From assembly GCA_000514715.1 (NCBI GenBank), contig AZWL01000001.1:310186-374185 (forward strand): a DNA stretch of 64,000 nt. The letters are read 5' to 3'. How positions within the stretch are numbered: the stretch's first letter is position 1; each line of letters begins with the position of its first letter. Under the pieces are notes generated by a model that saw nothing but the letters and a program-made list of their open reading frames with translations, was not told where the DNA came from and made no database searches. The position numbers and the translations under genes were made by a program. This document shows, one piece after another, positions 1-8,190 of this stretch. Source of the stretch: Streptomyces sp. CNH099. Lineage in GTDB: Bacteria; Actinomycetota; Actinomycetes; Streptomycetales; Streptomycetaceae.

Positions 1-586
1 CGGCGTTGAAGACGTACTGCAGGGTGAGGATCACCGGCACCAGGAACCATGTCCAGCGCGGGTAGAAGCCGAACCCCAGCAGGAACGCGGCCATCACGAT
101 CATCGAGTAGAGCAGCTGCTGCAGCTGCTGCAGCGAGAAGGAGATCGGCAGCGACGCGCGCGGGAAGTGCAGCGCCCGCACCAGCCCCAGGTTCCCCGAG
201 ATCGAGCGGACCCCCGACATCACGGACTGCTGCGTGAACGTCCAGACGAACACGCCCGTCACCAGGAACGGGATGTACTCGCCCATCTCCATCCCGCCGC
301 GGCCGCCGAGCAGGATGCCGAAGATGAAGAAGAAGACCGCGGCGTTCAGCAGCGGCGTCAGCACCTGCCACAGCTGGCCGAGCTTCGCCCGGCTGTACTG
401 CGCGGTGAGCTTGGCGCGCGAGAAGGTCAGTATGAAATGGCGGCGCGCCCACAGCTGCCGCACGTACTCGGGCAGTCCGGGGCGCGCACCGCTCACCGAG
501 AGGCCGTACTTGGCGGCCAGCTCGGCCGGGGACAGCCCGTCGTCGGGATGGCGCTTGGGCGGAGCGCCCACTGCCGTATCGCTCAC
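1..586 (-). CDS. ABC-2 type glycan/teichoic-acid export permease (3' end beyond window)
   Basis: Membrane subunit of an ABC exporter that moves a lipid-linked polymer across the plasma membrane; only the first 195 residues are in the window (family length is roughly 270-300). About 75 cytoplasmic residues end in the conserved LGQLWQVLTPLL segment, followed by hydrophobic helices at about 82-94, 104-120, 152-173 and 180-195, as in TagG/Wzm-type permeases. I chose the GTG at 586; upstream only a weak purine stretch serves as ribosome site. It starts 43 nt after the glycosyltransferase stop, so it is the next gene of the same operon. The ATPase partner should lie just left of the window. The family call is firm; the transported substrate is unknown. 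Confidence 0.85.
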   Translation of the reverse strand, partial: MSDTAVGAPPKRHPDDGLSPAELAAKYGLSVSGARPGLPEYVRQLWARRHFILTFSRAKLTAQYSRAKLGQLWQVLTPLLNAAVFFFIFGILLGGRGGMEMGEYIPFLVTGVFVWTFTQQSVMSGVRSISGNLGLVRALHFPRASLPISFSLQQLQQLLYSMIVMAAFLLGFGFYPRWTWFLVPVILTLQYVFNA

Positions 587-629
587 AGTCGGTAACTTTC
601 GTCCTCAGACACTCAACGGTACGAGCTTG

Positions 630-1553
630 TCAGATCACGGGCGGTCGTCCCAGCCGGGTCAGCCGCCACACCGTACGCCACTTCATGGGCCGGCGCGGCC
701 CGCACGGCGCACGCCAGCCCTCCCGGAAGCCTACGAGCCACGATTTCAGCACAGCCGGCGAGGGGCCGCGTACGACGGTGAGCAGGAACCAGACACCGAG
801 ATACACCGGGACGAGCGCGGCGGGAAGGTTCCGGCGCGCCAGCCAGACGCGGTTGCGGGCCACGTTGTGGTGGTACGTGGCATGCCGGCTGGGCGGCATC
901 GTCGGGTGGTGCAGCACCATGTCCGCGCGGTAGTCGATGTGCCAGCCGGCGTCGAGCGCCCGCCAGGCGAGGTCGGTCTCCTCGTGAGCGTAGAAGAAGT
1001 CGTCCGGCAGCCCTCCGACCTGCTGGAACACCGCGGTGCGCACGGCGTTGGCGCCGCCGAGGAACGTGGTGACGCGCGAGGAGCGCATCGGGTCGGAGGC
1101 GCGCAGCCGGGGCACGTGCCGGCGCTGCGTGACGCCCGTCTCGGGGTCGGCGATGCGGAAGCTGACGATGCCGAGGCGCGGGTCGGCGGCGAACGCCTCG
1201 CGCACCAGCCGGGCGGTGTCCTGGTGTGGCAGAAGACCGTCGTCGTCGAGGAAGAGCAGGACGTCGACGTCGCGGCCGCCGTCGCCGAAGGCGTCGATGC
1301 CGACGTTGCGCCCGCCGGGGATGCCCAGGTTCTCGGGCAGCTCCACGACCCGTACACCCTGCGGGATGTTCGGCACGGTGACGCCCTGGGCGACGACGAC
1401 CACCTCGACCGGGGGGCCGTCCTGCTTGGCGATCGACTCCAGCAGCGTGCGCAGCTCCTCGGGGCGCTGCCCCATCGTGATCACGACGGCGCCGAGCCGG
1501 ACGTCCTCGGGCCGCGTGTCCGCCCGCTGCCGGGGCTGGTGTTCATATGTCAT
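630..1553 (-). CDS. Family 2 glycosyltransferase
   Basis: Predicted inverting glycosyltransferase, 307 residues, that adds a sugar from a nucleotide donor to an envelope polymer or lipid. The GT-A fold begins at about residue 20 (GAVVITMGQR). PGGRNVGIDA at 79-88 is the usual donor-site loop and LFLDDDG around 103-105 supplies the metal-binding DxD. FFYAHEETDLAWR is the typical acceptor/catalytic-base ED motif. A hydrophobic stretch near residues 245-260 may hold the protein at the membrane. The ATG at 1553 lies 5 nt after the preceding CDP-alcohol phosphotransferase stop. A much longer reading of the same frame upstream is an antisense artefact of that gene. Donor sugar and product are unknown. 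Confidence 0.88.
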   Translation of the reverse strand: MTYEHQPRQRADTRPEDVRLGAVVITMGQRPEELRTLLESIAKQDGPPVEVVVVAQGVTVPNIPQGVRVVELPENLGIPGGRNVGIDAFGDGGRDVDVLLFLDDDGLLPHQDTARLVREAFAADPRLGIVSFRIADPETGVTQRRHVPRLRASDPMRSSRVTTFLGGANAVRTAVFQQVGGLPDDFFYAHEETDLAWRALDAGWHIDYRADMVLHHPTMPPSRHATYHHNVARNRVWLARRNLPAALVPVYLGVWFLLTVVRGPSPAVLKSWLVGFREGWRAPCGPRRPMKWRTVWRLTRLGRPPVI

Positions 1554-1558
1554 TCGGC

Positions 1559-2338
1559 TCACCGCAACCTGCTGGAGGCCAGAATGCTGACCAGGTGGAG
1601 GAGGGTCTGGAGCATCGCTATCGCGGCGAGTACGGCGACACCGAGCCGGGAGAAGTACAGGTCGCCCTTGAGCGCGTCGAGGACCGCCAGCAGGAGGATG
1701 AGGAGTGACGCCTCGATCCCCAGGATCAGCCGGTGGAACTTCAGCGCCGACGCCGCCCTGCGCGCCACGGCGACGCCCGACGAACGCGGCTCCGCGGCGG
1801 ACTCCTTGACCGGCGGCAGCCCCTGCTGGTGGCGGGCGACGCCGACGAGGTCGGTCTCCGCCTTGATCAGCACGGCGCCGAGCGCGGCGAGGGTGCCGAG
1901 GAAGGCCCAGAGCCAGTCGGCGGACCCCTCGCCCCACGGGTCGGCGGCGCGCAGGCCGAAGCCGACGAGCACGGCGGCGTCGCAGAGGTACGCGCCGACC
2001 CGGTCGAGGTACACGCCGCCGATGGAGAACTGCTGCTTCCAGCGGGCGACCTCCCCGTCGACGCAGTCGAGGAGCAGGTACAGCTGGACCATGAGCACGC
2101 CCAGCAGGGCCCCCGGGATCCCGGGGACGAGCAGCGCCGGGGCGGCGAGGACGCCGGCGAGGGTCATGACGTATGTGAGCTGGTTGGGCGTCACCCGGGT
2201 GGTCACCAGGTGCCGGTCCACGCGCAGCGAGACCTCGCGCATGTACAGGCGGCCGGCCCAGTGCTCCCCGCTGCGCCGGTCCTTCACCCCCGCGGGGTGG
2301 ACCACGGGCCGTAGCTCAGCTACCGATGGCTTTGACAT
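1559..2338 (-). CDS. CDP-alcohol phosphotransferase family membrane protein, last motif Asp replaced
   Basis: Integral membrane enzyme family that moves a phospho-alcohol between a CDP-alcohol and a second alcohol. The 259-residue protein shows the signature D91-C-V-D94-G-x-x-A-R, then G108 and D112. The fourth motif aspartate, the expected catalytic base, is alanine (A116). Several hydrophobic helices surround the motif (about 55-90, 125-160, 205-250). The ATG at 2338 lies inside the last codons of the upstream dehydrogenase gene (23-nt overlap), so translation is probably coupled. This is the second family member in the operon; the other at 4102-5940 has all four aspartates. It may use a different catalytic residue, bind a partner, or be inactive. 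Confidence 0.85.
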   Translation of the reverse strand: MSKPSVAELRPVVHPAGVKDRRSGEHWAGRLYMREVSLRVDRHLVTTRVTPNQLTYVMTLAGVLAAPALLVPGIPGALLGVLMVQLYLLLDCVDGEVARWKQQFSIGGVYLDRVGAYLCDAAVLVGFGLRAADPWGEGSADWLWAFLGTLAALGAVLIKAETDLVGVARHQQGLPPVKESAAEPRSSGVAVARRAASALKFHRLILGIEASLLILLLAVLDALKGDLYFSRLGVAVLAAIAMLQTLLHLVSILASSRLR

Positions 2339-3380
2339 AGTCGGCGTAGGCGTCTCTGATCTGGTCGGTGGACAGGTCGAGGTGTTCGAGGATCGTGTAC
2401 CGGCCGGGCCGGGTCTGCGGCGCGAACTCGACGGCCCGCACGAACTCGTCGTCCGTGAAGCCGATGTCGTCGGCCAGCACGGGCAGTTCGTGCCGGCGCA
2501 GCACCTGCGCCATCAGCAGCGCGGTCTCCCGGTCGCCCCGCAGGAACGTGGCGAAGGTCCCGCCGATGCCGCACTGTTCGCCGTGGAGCGCGCAGCGCCG
2601 CGGGTGGAGCAGGTCGAAGGCGTGGCTGATCTCGTGGCACGCGCCGGAGGCCGGGCGGCTGTCGCCGGCCACCGACATCGCGATGCCGCAGAGCACCAGT
2701 GCCTCGGCGAGGATGACGAGGAAGTCGTCGTCGCCGATTCCTCCGGGGTGGCGCAGCACCGAGTCGCCGGCGCTGCGGGCCATCGCGGCGGCCAGCCCGT
2801 CGATGCGCTCGCCGGTCTCCCGGTGGGACAGCTCCCAGTCGGCGACGGCGGACACCTTGCACGTCACGTCGCCGATGCCGGCCCGGACGTAGCGGGCCGG
2901 GGCCGCGCGGATGACGTCGAGGTCGATGACGATGGCGATGGGGTTGGGCACGCCGTACGAGCCGCGGCCGGCGTCGTTGTCGAGCGTGGAGACCGGCGAG
3001 CAGAGGCCGTCGTTGGCGAGGTTGGTGGCCACGGCGACCATCGGCAGCCCGACGCGCGCGGCGGCGTACTTCGCGGAGTCGATGACCTTGCCGCCGCCGA
3101 GGCCGACGACGGCGTCGTAGCGGCCGGTGCTCTTGATGGAGTCGGCGAGCCGCACGGCGCCGTCGATGGTGCCGTCGGCGTCGGCGAACCAGTCGGCGCC
3201 GGGCAGCGCCGGCGCGAAGCGGTCGCGCAGGGCCTGCCCGGAGCGCGGGCTGATGGCGAAGGCGAGCCGGCCGGAGGGCGCGACCCGCTGGTCGGAGAGC
3301 AGGTCCGCGAGGCCGTCCAGCGCCCCGGCCCGGATGTCGACCGTCAGCGGCGACGGGATCAGGCGGGTCAGTACCGGCAC
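2316..3380 (-). CDS. Iron-containing alcohol dehydrogenase-like / glycerol-1-phosphate dehydrogenase family
   Basis: NAD(P)-dependent reductase of the group that includes AraM/EgsA and archaeal sn-glycerol-1-phosphate dehydrogenase, 354 residues. GGGKVIDSAKYAA at 95-107 is the nucleotide-binding signature; TNLANDGLCSPVS at 119-131 matches the substrate loop of that group. The likely metal ligands are D171, H249 (in HEISHA) and H266 (in LHGEQCG). The start is GTG 3380, overlapping the end of the nucleotidyltransferase gene by 13 nt. By context it makes a polyol phosphate (glycerol-1-phosphate or an analogue) that the neighbouring nucleotidyltransferase could activate. The substrate is inferred from family and neighbours, not proven. 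Confidence 0.82.
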   Translation of the reverse strand: MPVLTRLIPSPLTVDIRAGALDGLADLLSDQRVAPSGRLAFAISPRSGQALRDRFAPALPGADWFADADGTIDGAVRLADSIKSTGRYDAVVGLGGGKVIDSAKYAAARVGLPMVAVATNLANDGLCSPVSTLDNDAGRGSYGVPNPIAIVIDLDVIRAAPARYVRAGIGDVTCKVSAVADWELSHRETGERIDGLAAAMARSAGDSVLRHPGGIGDDDFLVILAEALVLCGIAMSVAGDSRPASGACHEISHAFDLLHPRRCALHGEQCGIGGTFATFLRGDRETALLMAQVLRRHELPVLADDIGFTDDEFVRAVEFAPQTRPGRYTILEHLDLSTDQIRDAYADYVKAIGS

Positions 3381-4105
3381 GCGATCTCCCTGCCCCTGGC
3401 GAGGTCGTCGTGGTTGTCGATCTCGACCCAGGCGACGTCCCCGATGGGCGCGACGTCGATCCGGAAGCCGCGGTCGACCAGCTCCTGGTAGCCGTCCTCG
3501 TAGTAGCGGTCGGGGTCACGCTCGAAGGTGGTCCGCAGCGCGTCGGCCAGCTCGTCCGCGGCCGAGCCCTCGATCAGGGTGACGCCGATGTACTCGCCGG
3601 TGGCCGTGGCCGGGTCCATGAGCTTGGTGATCTTCCGGACGCCCTTGCCGGGGTCGGCGACGACCTTCATCTCCTCGTCGGCGAGCTGCTTGACCGTGTC
3701 GAGGGCGAGGATGATCTTCTTGTCGCCGCCGCGGGCGGCGAGCAGGGTCTTCTCGACGGAGACGGGGTGGACGGTGTCGCCGTTGGCGAGGATCACGTCG
3801 TGCCTGACGGAGTCCCGGCCGCACCACAGGGAGTAGGCGTTGTTCCACTCCTCGGCCTTGTCGTTGTCGATCAGGGTGAGCTTCAGCCCGTAGGTGCGCT
3901 CCAGGGCCTCCTTGCGCTCGTACACGGCCTCCTTGCGGTAGCCGACGATGATCGCCGCCTCGGTGAGCCCGATCTCGGCGAAGTTGCCGAGGGTGAGGTC
4001 GAGGACGGTGGTCTCGCCGTCGACGGGCACCAGGGCCTTCGGCAGTGTGTCGGTGTAGGGGCGCAGACGCCTTCCGGCGCCGGCCGCCAGCACGAGGCCG
4101 ATCAT
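3368..4105 (-). CDS. Sugar/polyol-phosphate nucleotidyltransferase
   Basis: NTP-transferase of 245 residues that should couple a sugar or polyol phosphate to a nucleotide. It begins with the classic LVLAAGAGRRLRPYTDTLPKAL signature region (GxGxR plus a lysine after the P) and has the metal/nucleotide NGD motif (ILANGDTV) near residue 110. The start ATG at 4105 overlaps the upstream stop as ATGA, and a GGAGA sequence sits about 9 nt before it. Length and sequence resemble cytidylyltransferases that feed CDP-alcohol pathways. Lying between a CDP-alcohol phosphotransferase and a glycerol-1-phosphate-dehydrogenase-like gene, it most plausibly makes a CDP-polyol. The nucleotide and substrate cannot be read from sequence alone. 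Confidence 0.85.
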   Translation of the reverse strand: MIGLVLAAGAGRRLRPYTDTLPKALVPVDGETTVLDLTLGNFAEIGLTEAAIIVGYRKEAVYERKEALERTYGLKLTLIDNDKAEEWNNAYSLWCGRDSVRHDVILANGDTVHPVSVEKTLLAARGGDKKIILALDTVKQLADEEMKVVADPGKGVRKITKLMDPATATGEYIGVTLIEGSAADELADALRTTFERDPDRYYEDGYQELVDRGFRIDVAPIGDVAWVEIDNHDDLARGREIACRY

Positions 4106-5940
4106 GCAGGTTCTCCTGTTTCGTCGTGTACAGCGGGGGCTCCGGAGGAGACCCAGAAGCGGATGCTCTCGGTGAGCACCACCAGCGCCACGGCCACGGC
4201 GAGGGCGACGAGCGCGATCGTGAAGCCGGTGCCGGTCAGCAGGGCCGCCGCCACCGTGACGGCCAGCGTCCGTCCCTCGTGCCCGCCGATCACGCGCACC
4301 ACCGGGCGCGGGGGCGCACCCGTGCCGCCGCGGATGCGGTACACGGTGTCGTAGTGATGGTAGGCGACCGCGGCCACCAGACCGAAAGCCGCAGGAAGGG
4401 CTCCGTTCACCTCGGAGCGGGCGGCGAGCACGAGGACCGCGGTGTACTCGGCGGCCCGGAAGACCGGCGGCACGAGCCAGTCCAGCGGGCCCGCGAGCGG
4501 CCGGGACACCGCGAAACCCGAGGTCAGGACGTAGCCGACGGCGCCGATCAGCGGCCACCAGGTGCCGTACGGGGTGAGGAGCGCCAGCGTCACGAGCAGC
4601 GCGCCGCCGCCGGCGGCGACGGCGGGGGCCGCGTACACGGGGAGGGAGCGCACGGGGGCGCGCAGGGAGCGGGCGGCGGCCTCGGCGAGCGGGCCGGTGT
4701 CGGTCAGCTCGTCCAGCGCCTTGAGGGCCTGCTCGCTGCGGGGCACGCGGCGGCGGAGCGAGCGCAGCACGCGGCCCGCGGTGGTGTAGGAGCCCGCGAG
4801 CCCCATGCCGACGAGGAGGACGACGAAGACGACGCGGGGGCTGGTGACCGCGGTGAGCACCGCGATCAGCGCCCAGCGCTCGCCGATCGGCAGCACGATC
4901 ATGCGGCGCAGCCACACCGTCCAGCCGAGCCGGTCGAGGCGCTCGGACAGGGCGAAGGCGGGGCTGTTGTCCTCCCCCGCAGCTCCGCGGGGAGGGGCGG
5001 TACCCCCCGCCGCGGCCGCGGTGCCGGCGATGGACTCGTTGAAGGCGAAGTCCACGACGTGCCGGCAGGTCTGCAGCACCATGGCGCCCAGCGCGAGGGC
5101 CCACACGTCGTCGCCGTCGGCGTTGGCGGCGCCGAGGGCGAGGCCCGCGTAGAAGGCGTACTCCTTGGCGCGGTCGAAGGTGGCGTCGAGCCAGGCGCCC
5201 AGCGTGGAGTACTGCAGCGAGTAGCGGGCGAGCTGGCCGTCGGTGCAGTCGAGCACGAAGGACAGCAGCAGCAGCACGCCGGCGGCGGCGAACCCGCCGC
5301 GCGTGCCGGTGGCCGCGCAGCCGGCGGCGAGCACGGCGGTGGCCAGGGATGCGGTGGTGACCTGGTTCGGGGTGAGGCCCCGGCGGGCGCACCAGCGGGC
5401 GAGGTAGCGCGAGTAGGGGCTGATGAGGAAGGTGGTGAAGAAGCCGTCGCGGCTCTTGACCGCGGCCCGCAGCCGGGCCTTCTCCTCGTCCACGGCGGCG
5501 ACCGCGTCCGCCGCCTTCGCCCGGGCCAGCGCGTCCTCGGGTACGGCGGCCACCAGCACGCCCAGCTCCGGCCGGACCAGCGCGCCGTCGGCGCCGGCGA
5601 GCTGCGCGGCGGTCTGCTCGGCGACGCCGTCGACGGTGCGGCTGCGCATCACCGCGCGGGAGAGCGCGGTGCGCGCCGCGGGCGTCCGCACCGCGACCAC
5701 GCCGGGCGCGGCGGCGGCGGGCCAGCGGGGGTCGGCGAGCGTGAGACGCAGGCTGTGCCGGTGGCCGACGAAGCGGCTGTCGACGAGGGCGACCCGGCCG
5801 TCCCCGGGCAGCAGCGCGAGGACGGTGGCGGCGTCGGCCACGTCCGCGGCGGTACGCACGTCGTCGTAGCCCAGCGACCTGAGGTCGCTCTCCAGGGGAG
5901 ATCCGGGGACGGGCGGGCCGATCAGGATTGCGGTCCGCAG
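4102..5940 (-). CDS. CDP-alcohol phosphatidyltransferase with N-terminal and DUF5941-type C-terminal regions
   Basis: Large (612 residues as drawn) multi-pass membrane protein and first gene of the leftward envelope operon. Residues 1 to about 150 form a soluble domain that may be a degenerate nucleotidyltransferase. PYSRYLARWCARRGLTPNQV then leads into the catalytic motif D231-C-T-D234-G-x-x-A-R, G248, D252, D256, with all four aspartates present. The C-terminal 300 residues are strongly hydrophobic, as in Streptomyces DUF5941 proteins. No ATG fits the N-terminus. A GTG at 5859 is the first conventional start, but coding-like sequence (about 24 of 27 codons with G/C in position three) continues upstream to a CTG at 5940, 9 nt after AAGGAG and just inside an in-frame stop. 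I therefore draw the CTG start; the shorter 585-residue form is the alternative. Confidence 0.83.
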   Translation of the reverse strand: MRTAILIGPPVPGSPLESDLRSLGYDDVRTAADVADAATVLALLPGDGRVALVDSRFVGHRHSLRLTLADPRWPAAAAPGVVAVRTPAARTALSRAVMRSRTVDGVAEQTAAQLAGADGALVRPELGVLVAAVPEDALARAKAADAVAAVDEEKARLRAAVKSRDGFFTTFLISPYSRYLARWCARRGLTPNQVTTASLATAVLAAGCAATGTRGGFAAAGVLLLLSFVLDCTDGQLARYSLQYSTLGAWLDATFDRAKEYAFYAGLALGAANADGDDVWALALGAMVLQTCRHVVDFAFNESIAGTAAAAGGTAPPRGAAGEDNSPAFALSERLDRLGWTVWLRRMIVLPIGERWALIAVLTAVTSPRVVFVVLLVGMGLAGSYTTAGRVLRSLRRRVPRSEQALKALDELTDTGPLAEAAARSLRAPVRSLPVYAAPAVAAGGGALLVTLALLTPYGTWWPLIGAVGYVLTSGFAVSRPLAGPLDWLVPPVFRAAEYTAVLVLAARSEVNGALPAAFGLVAAVAYHHYDTVYRIRGGTGAPPRPVVRVIGGHEGRTLAVTVAAALLTGTGFTIALVALAVAVALVVLTESIRFWVSSGAPAVHDETGEPA

Positions 5941-6115
5941 ACGAACTCACTCCTTGGCAGCGGGACGACAGGCGGGACCGCCCCTCCCCCGTCCGGCCGG
6001 GCGGCTGTCGGCAGAGGTTAGCGGATTGCTGGAACCGGAGGTTCACCGCCCGTTCGCCTCGACCGGGTGGCGATCATCATGTCGCAGCCCCCGCCCCTCC
6101 TTTGCACCGGGGCGG

Positions 6116-6121
6116 TAGTGT
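6116..6121 (+). promoter_or_regulatory. -10 hexamer of a leaderless promoter for galE
   Basis: TAGTGT ends 6 nt before the galE ATG at 6128, and no Shine-Dalgarno sequence lies between them. Transcription would start at or next to the A of ATG. I see no good -35 hexamer at the usual distance. Confidence 0.45.
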
Positions 6122-6127
6122 GCCGCC

Positions 6128-7111
6128 ATGACGTGGTTGATCACCGGCGGGGCCGGTTACATCGGCGCGCATGTCGTGCGGGCCATGACGGGTGCCGGGG
6201 AGCGGATCGTCGTGCTGGACGACGTCTCCACCGGGAACGCGGCCCGGCTCCCCGCCGGCGTGCCGCTGGTGCGCGGCACCTTCCTGGACCGGCTGCTGCT
6301 CGACCGCACCTTCGCCGAGTACGACGTCACCGGCGTGCTGCATCTCGCGGCGAAGAAGCAGGTCGGCGAGTCGGTGGCGCAGCCGCTCACGTACTACCGG
6401 GAGAACGTGCACGGCCTCGGCGTGCTGCTGGAGGCCGTCGTGTCCGCGGGCGTCCGCCGCTTCGTCCTCTCCTCCTCCGCCGCCGTCTACGGCACGCCGG
6501 ACGCCGACCTCGTCACCGAGGACACCCCCTGCCGGCCGATCAACCCGTACGGCGAGACCAAGCTGGCCGGCGAGTGGCTGCTGCGGGCCACCGGCCGGGC
6601 GCACGGCCTGGCCACGGCCTGCCTGCGCTACTTCAACGTCGCCGGCGCCGCCGCCCCGGAGCTGGCGGACACCGGCGTGTACAACGTGGTCCCGATGTTC
6701 TTCGAGCGGCTGTCCGCACACGAGCCCCTGCGGATCTTCGGCGACGACTACCCCACCCCCGACGGCACCTGCATCCGCGACTACGTCCACGTCGTCGACC
6801 TCGCCGACGCCCACCTGGCGGCGGCCCGCCGCGTCGCCACCCCGGCCGGGACCGGCGACCTGACGGTGAACCTCGGCAGCGGCACCGGCGTGTCCGTGCG
6901 CGAGCTGGCCGAGGTCGTCGCCGACGTCACGGGGCGGCGCGAGCACGCCCCGGTGGTCCGCCCGCGCCGGCCCGGCGACCCGGCCCGCGTGGTCGCGTCG
7001 TACGACCTGGCGGCCAAGGAGCTGGGCTGGCTCCCCCGGCTGGACGTGCGCGCCATGGTCGAGTCCGCCTGGGCGGGCTGGCTGCACACCCACGGTGAGC
7101 GGCGCGGCTGA
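6128..7111 (+). CDS. galE: UDP-glucose 4-epimerase
   Basis: Interconverts UDP-glucose and UDP-galactose in the cytoplasm, supplying galactose for glycans and the Leloir pathway. The 327-residue extended SDR protein begins with the NAD-binding TGGAGYIG motif at residues 6-13. The catalytic set is S116-S118 (SSSAAVYG) with Y141 and K145 in YGETK. CLRYFNVAGA and the GTCIRDYVHV stretch are typical of GalE. It is divergent from the CDP-alcohol phosphotransferase operon, which fits supply of a sugar donor to that pathway. A TAGTGT hexamer 6 nt before the ATG suggests a leaderless transcript. Other UDP-hexose 4-epimerase specificities (for example UDP-GlcNAc) cannot be excluded. Confidence 0.92.
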   Translation: MTWLITGGAGYIGAHVVRAMTGAGERIVVLDDVSTGNAARLPAGVPLVRGTFLDRLLLDRTFAEYDVTGVLHLAAKKQVGESVAQPLTYYRENVHGLGVLLEAVVSAGVRRFVLSSSAAVYGTPDADLVTEDTPCRPINPYGETKLAGEWLLRATGRAHGLATACLRYFNVAGAAAPELADTGVYNVVPMFFERLSAHEPLRIFGDDYPTPDGTCIRDYVHVVDLADAHLAAARRVATPAGTGDLTVNLGSGTGVSVRELAEVVADVTGRREHAPVVRPRRPGDPARVVASYDLAAKELGWLPRLDVRAMVESAWAGWLHTHGERRG

Positions 7112-7152
7112 CCAGCCGAGACGCCCGCAGGAGCGTTTCCGCAGGTCAGACG

Positions 7153-7169
7153 ATGAAAACCGACTTCAT
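7153..7169. promoter_or_regulatory. Zur-box-like palindrome upstream of zitB
   Basis: The 17-bp ATGAAAACCGACTTCAT is an imperfect dyad (ATGAA...TTCAT) close to the Streptomyces Zur consensus TGAAAATGATTTTCA. It lies upstream of a possible promoter (TTGGCG at 7178 with TAGTTC at 7199) rather than over it, which suits activation. Zinc-dependent activation of zitB by Zur has been reported in S. coelicolor, as I recall; the site here is my inference. Confidence 0.6.
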
Positions 7170-7272
7170 GTCAGGGTTTGGCGAATACCCCCTGCCCGTA
7201 GTTCACTGAGGTCACCGGGCGGGCGCGTGCGCCCCGTCCGTGACCGTCGACGGGAACCGGAGGGCATGCGGC

Positions 7273-8190
7273 ATGGGTGCAGGGCACGACCACTCCCACG
7301 GCACGGCCTCCGCGGCGCACCGCGGCCGGCTGCGCGTGGCCCTGGGCCTCACCCTGTCGGTGCTGGGTCTGCAGGTGGTCGGCGGGGTGCTCACCGGCTC
7401 GCTGGCCCTCGTCGCGGACGCCGGGCACATGGCGAGCGACGTCGTCGGGCTGTCCATGGCGCTGCTGGCGATCCACTTCGCGAACCGGCCGACGAGCGAG
7501 CGCCGCACGTTCGGCTTCGCGCGCGCCGAGATCCTGGCGGCGCTGGCCAACTGCCTGCTGCTCTTCGGCGTCGGCGGCTACATCCTCTACCAGGCGGTGC
7601 GCCGCTTCATGGACCCGCCGGCGATCGAGGGCGGGCTGACCTTCGCGTTCGGTGTCGCGGGCCTGGTGGTCAACCTCGTCTCGCTGGCGCTGCTGATGGG
7701 CGGCCGGCAGGAGAGCCTGAACGTGCGCGGCGCCTTCCTGGAGGTGCTGGCCGACGCGCTGGGTTCGGTCGCGGTCATCGTCTCGGCGCTGGTGATCGTC
7801 ACCACCGGGTGGCACTACGCGGACCCGGTCGCCTCGCTCGCCATCGGCGCGATGATCATCCCGCGGACGTTCCGGCTGCTGCGCGAGGCGCTCGACGTGC
7901 TGCTGGAGGCGGCGCCGAAGGACGTGGACGTCGCCGAGGTGCGGTCGCACATCCTCGCGCTGCCGGGCGTGGTGGAGCTGCACGACCTGCACGTGTGGAC
8001 GATCACCTCGGGGATGCCGGTGATATCGGCGCACGTCGTGGTCAGGGGCGACGTGCTGGAGACCGTGGGTCAGGAGAAGTTGCTGCACGATCTGCAGGGG
8101 TGCCTCGGCGATCACTTCGACGTCGACCATTGCACATTCCAGATCGAGCCGGTCGGACACGCCGAGCATGAGGCAAATCTCTGTCATTGA
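7273..8190 (+). CDS. zitB: Cation diffusion facilitator zinc exporter (ZitB-type)
   Basis: Proton-coupled efflux of Zn(II) across the plasma membrane. The 305-residue protein has a short His-rich N-terminus (GHDHSHG), six predicted helices over about 15-205 and a cytoplasmic ferredoxin-like domain at about 210-295. ADAGHMASD in helix 2 is the CDF zinc site (HxxxD) and a second ADALGS-type site lies in helix 5. I chose ATG 7273 because GGAGGG sits 8 nt upstream; a GTG at 7240 gives a longer form without such support. A Zur-box-like palindrome stands upstream and idi follows, the same pair as SCO6751-SCO6750 as I recall. Family firm; zinc specificity from the motif and context. Confidence 0.9.
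   Translation: MGAGHDHSHGTASAAHRGRLRVALGLTLSVLGLQVVGGVLTGSLALVADAGHMASDVVGLSMALLAIHFANRPTSERRTFGFARAEILAALANCLLLFGVGGYILYQAVRRFMDPPAIEGGLTFAFGVAGLVVNLVSLALLMGGRQESLNVRGAFLEVLADALGSVAVIVSALVIVTTGWHYADPVASLAIGAMIIPRTFRLLREALDVLLEAAPKDVDVAEVRSHILALPGVVELHDLHVWTITSGMPVISAHVVVRGDVLETVGQEKLLHDLQGCLGDHFDVDHCTFQIEPVGHAEHEANLCH

Noticed and set aside
234..3491. A 1085-codon plus-strand open frame over the envelope operon.
   Set aside because: It is the complement of four well supported minus-strand genes; such long shadow frames are normal in very GC-rich DNA.
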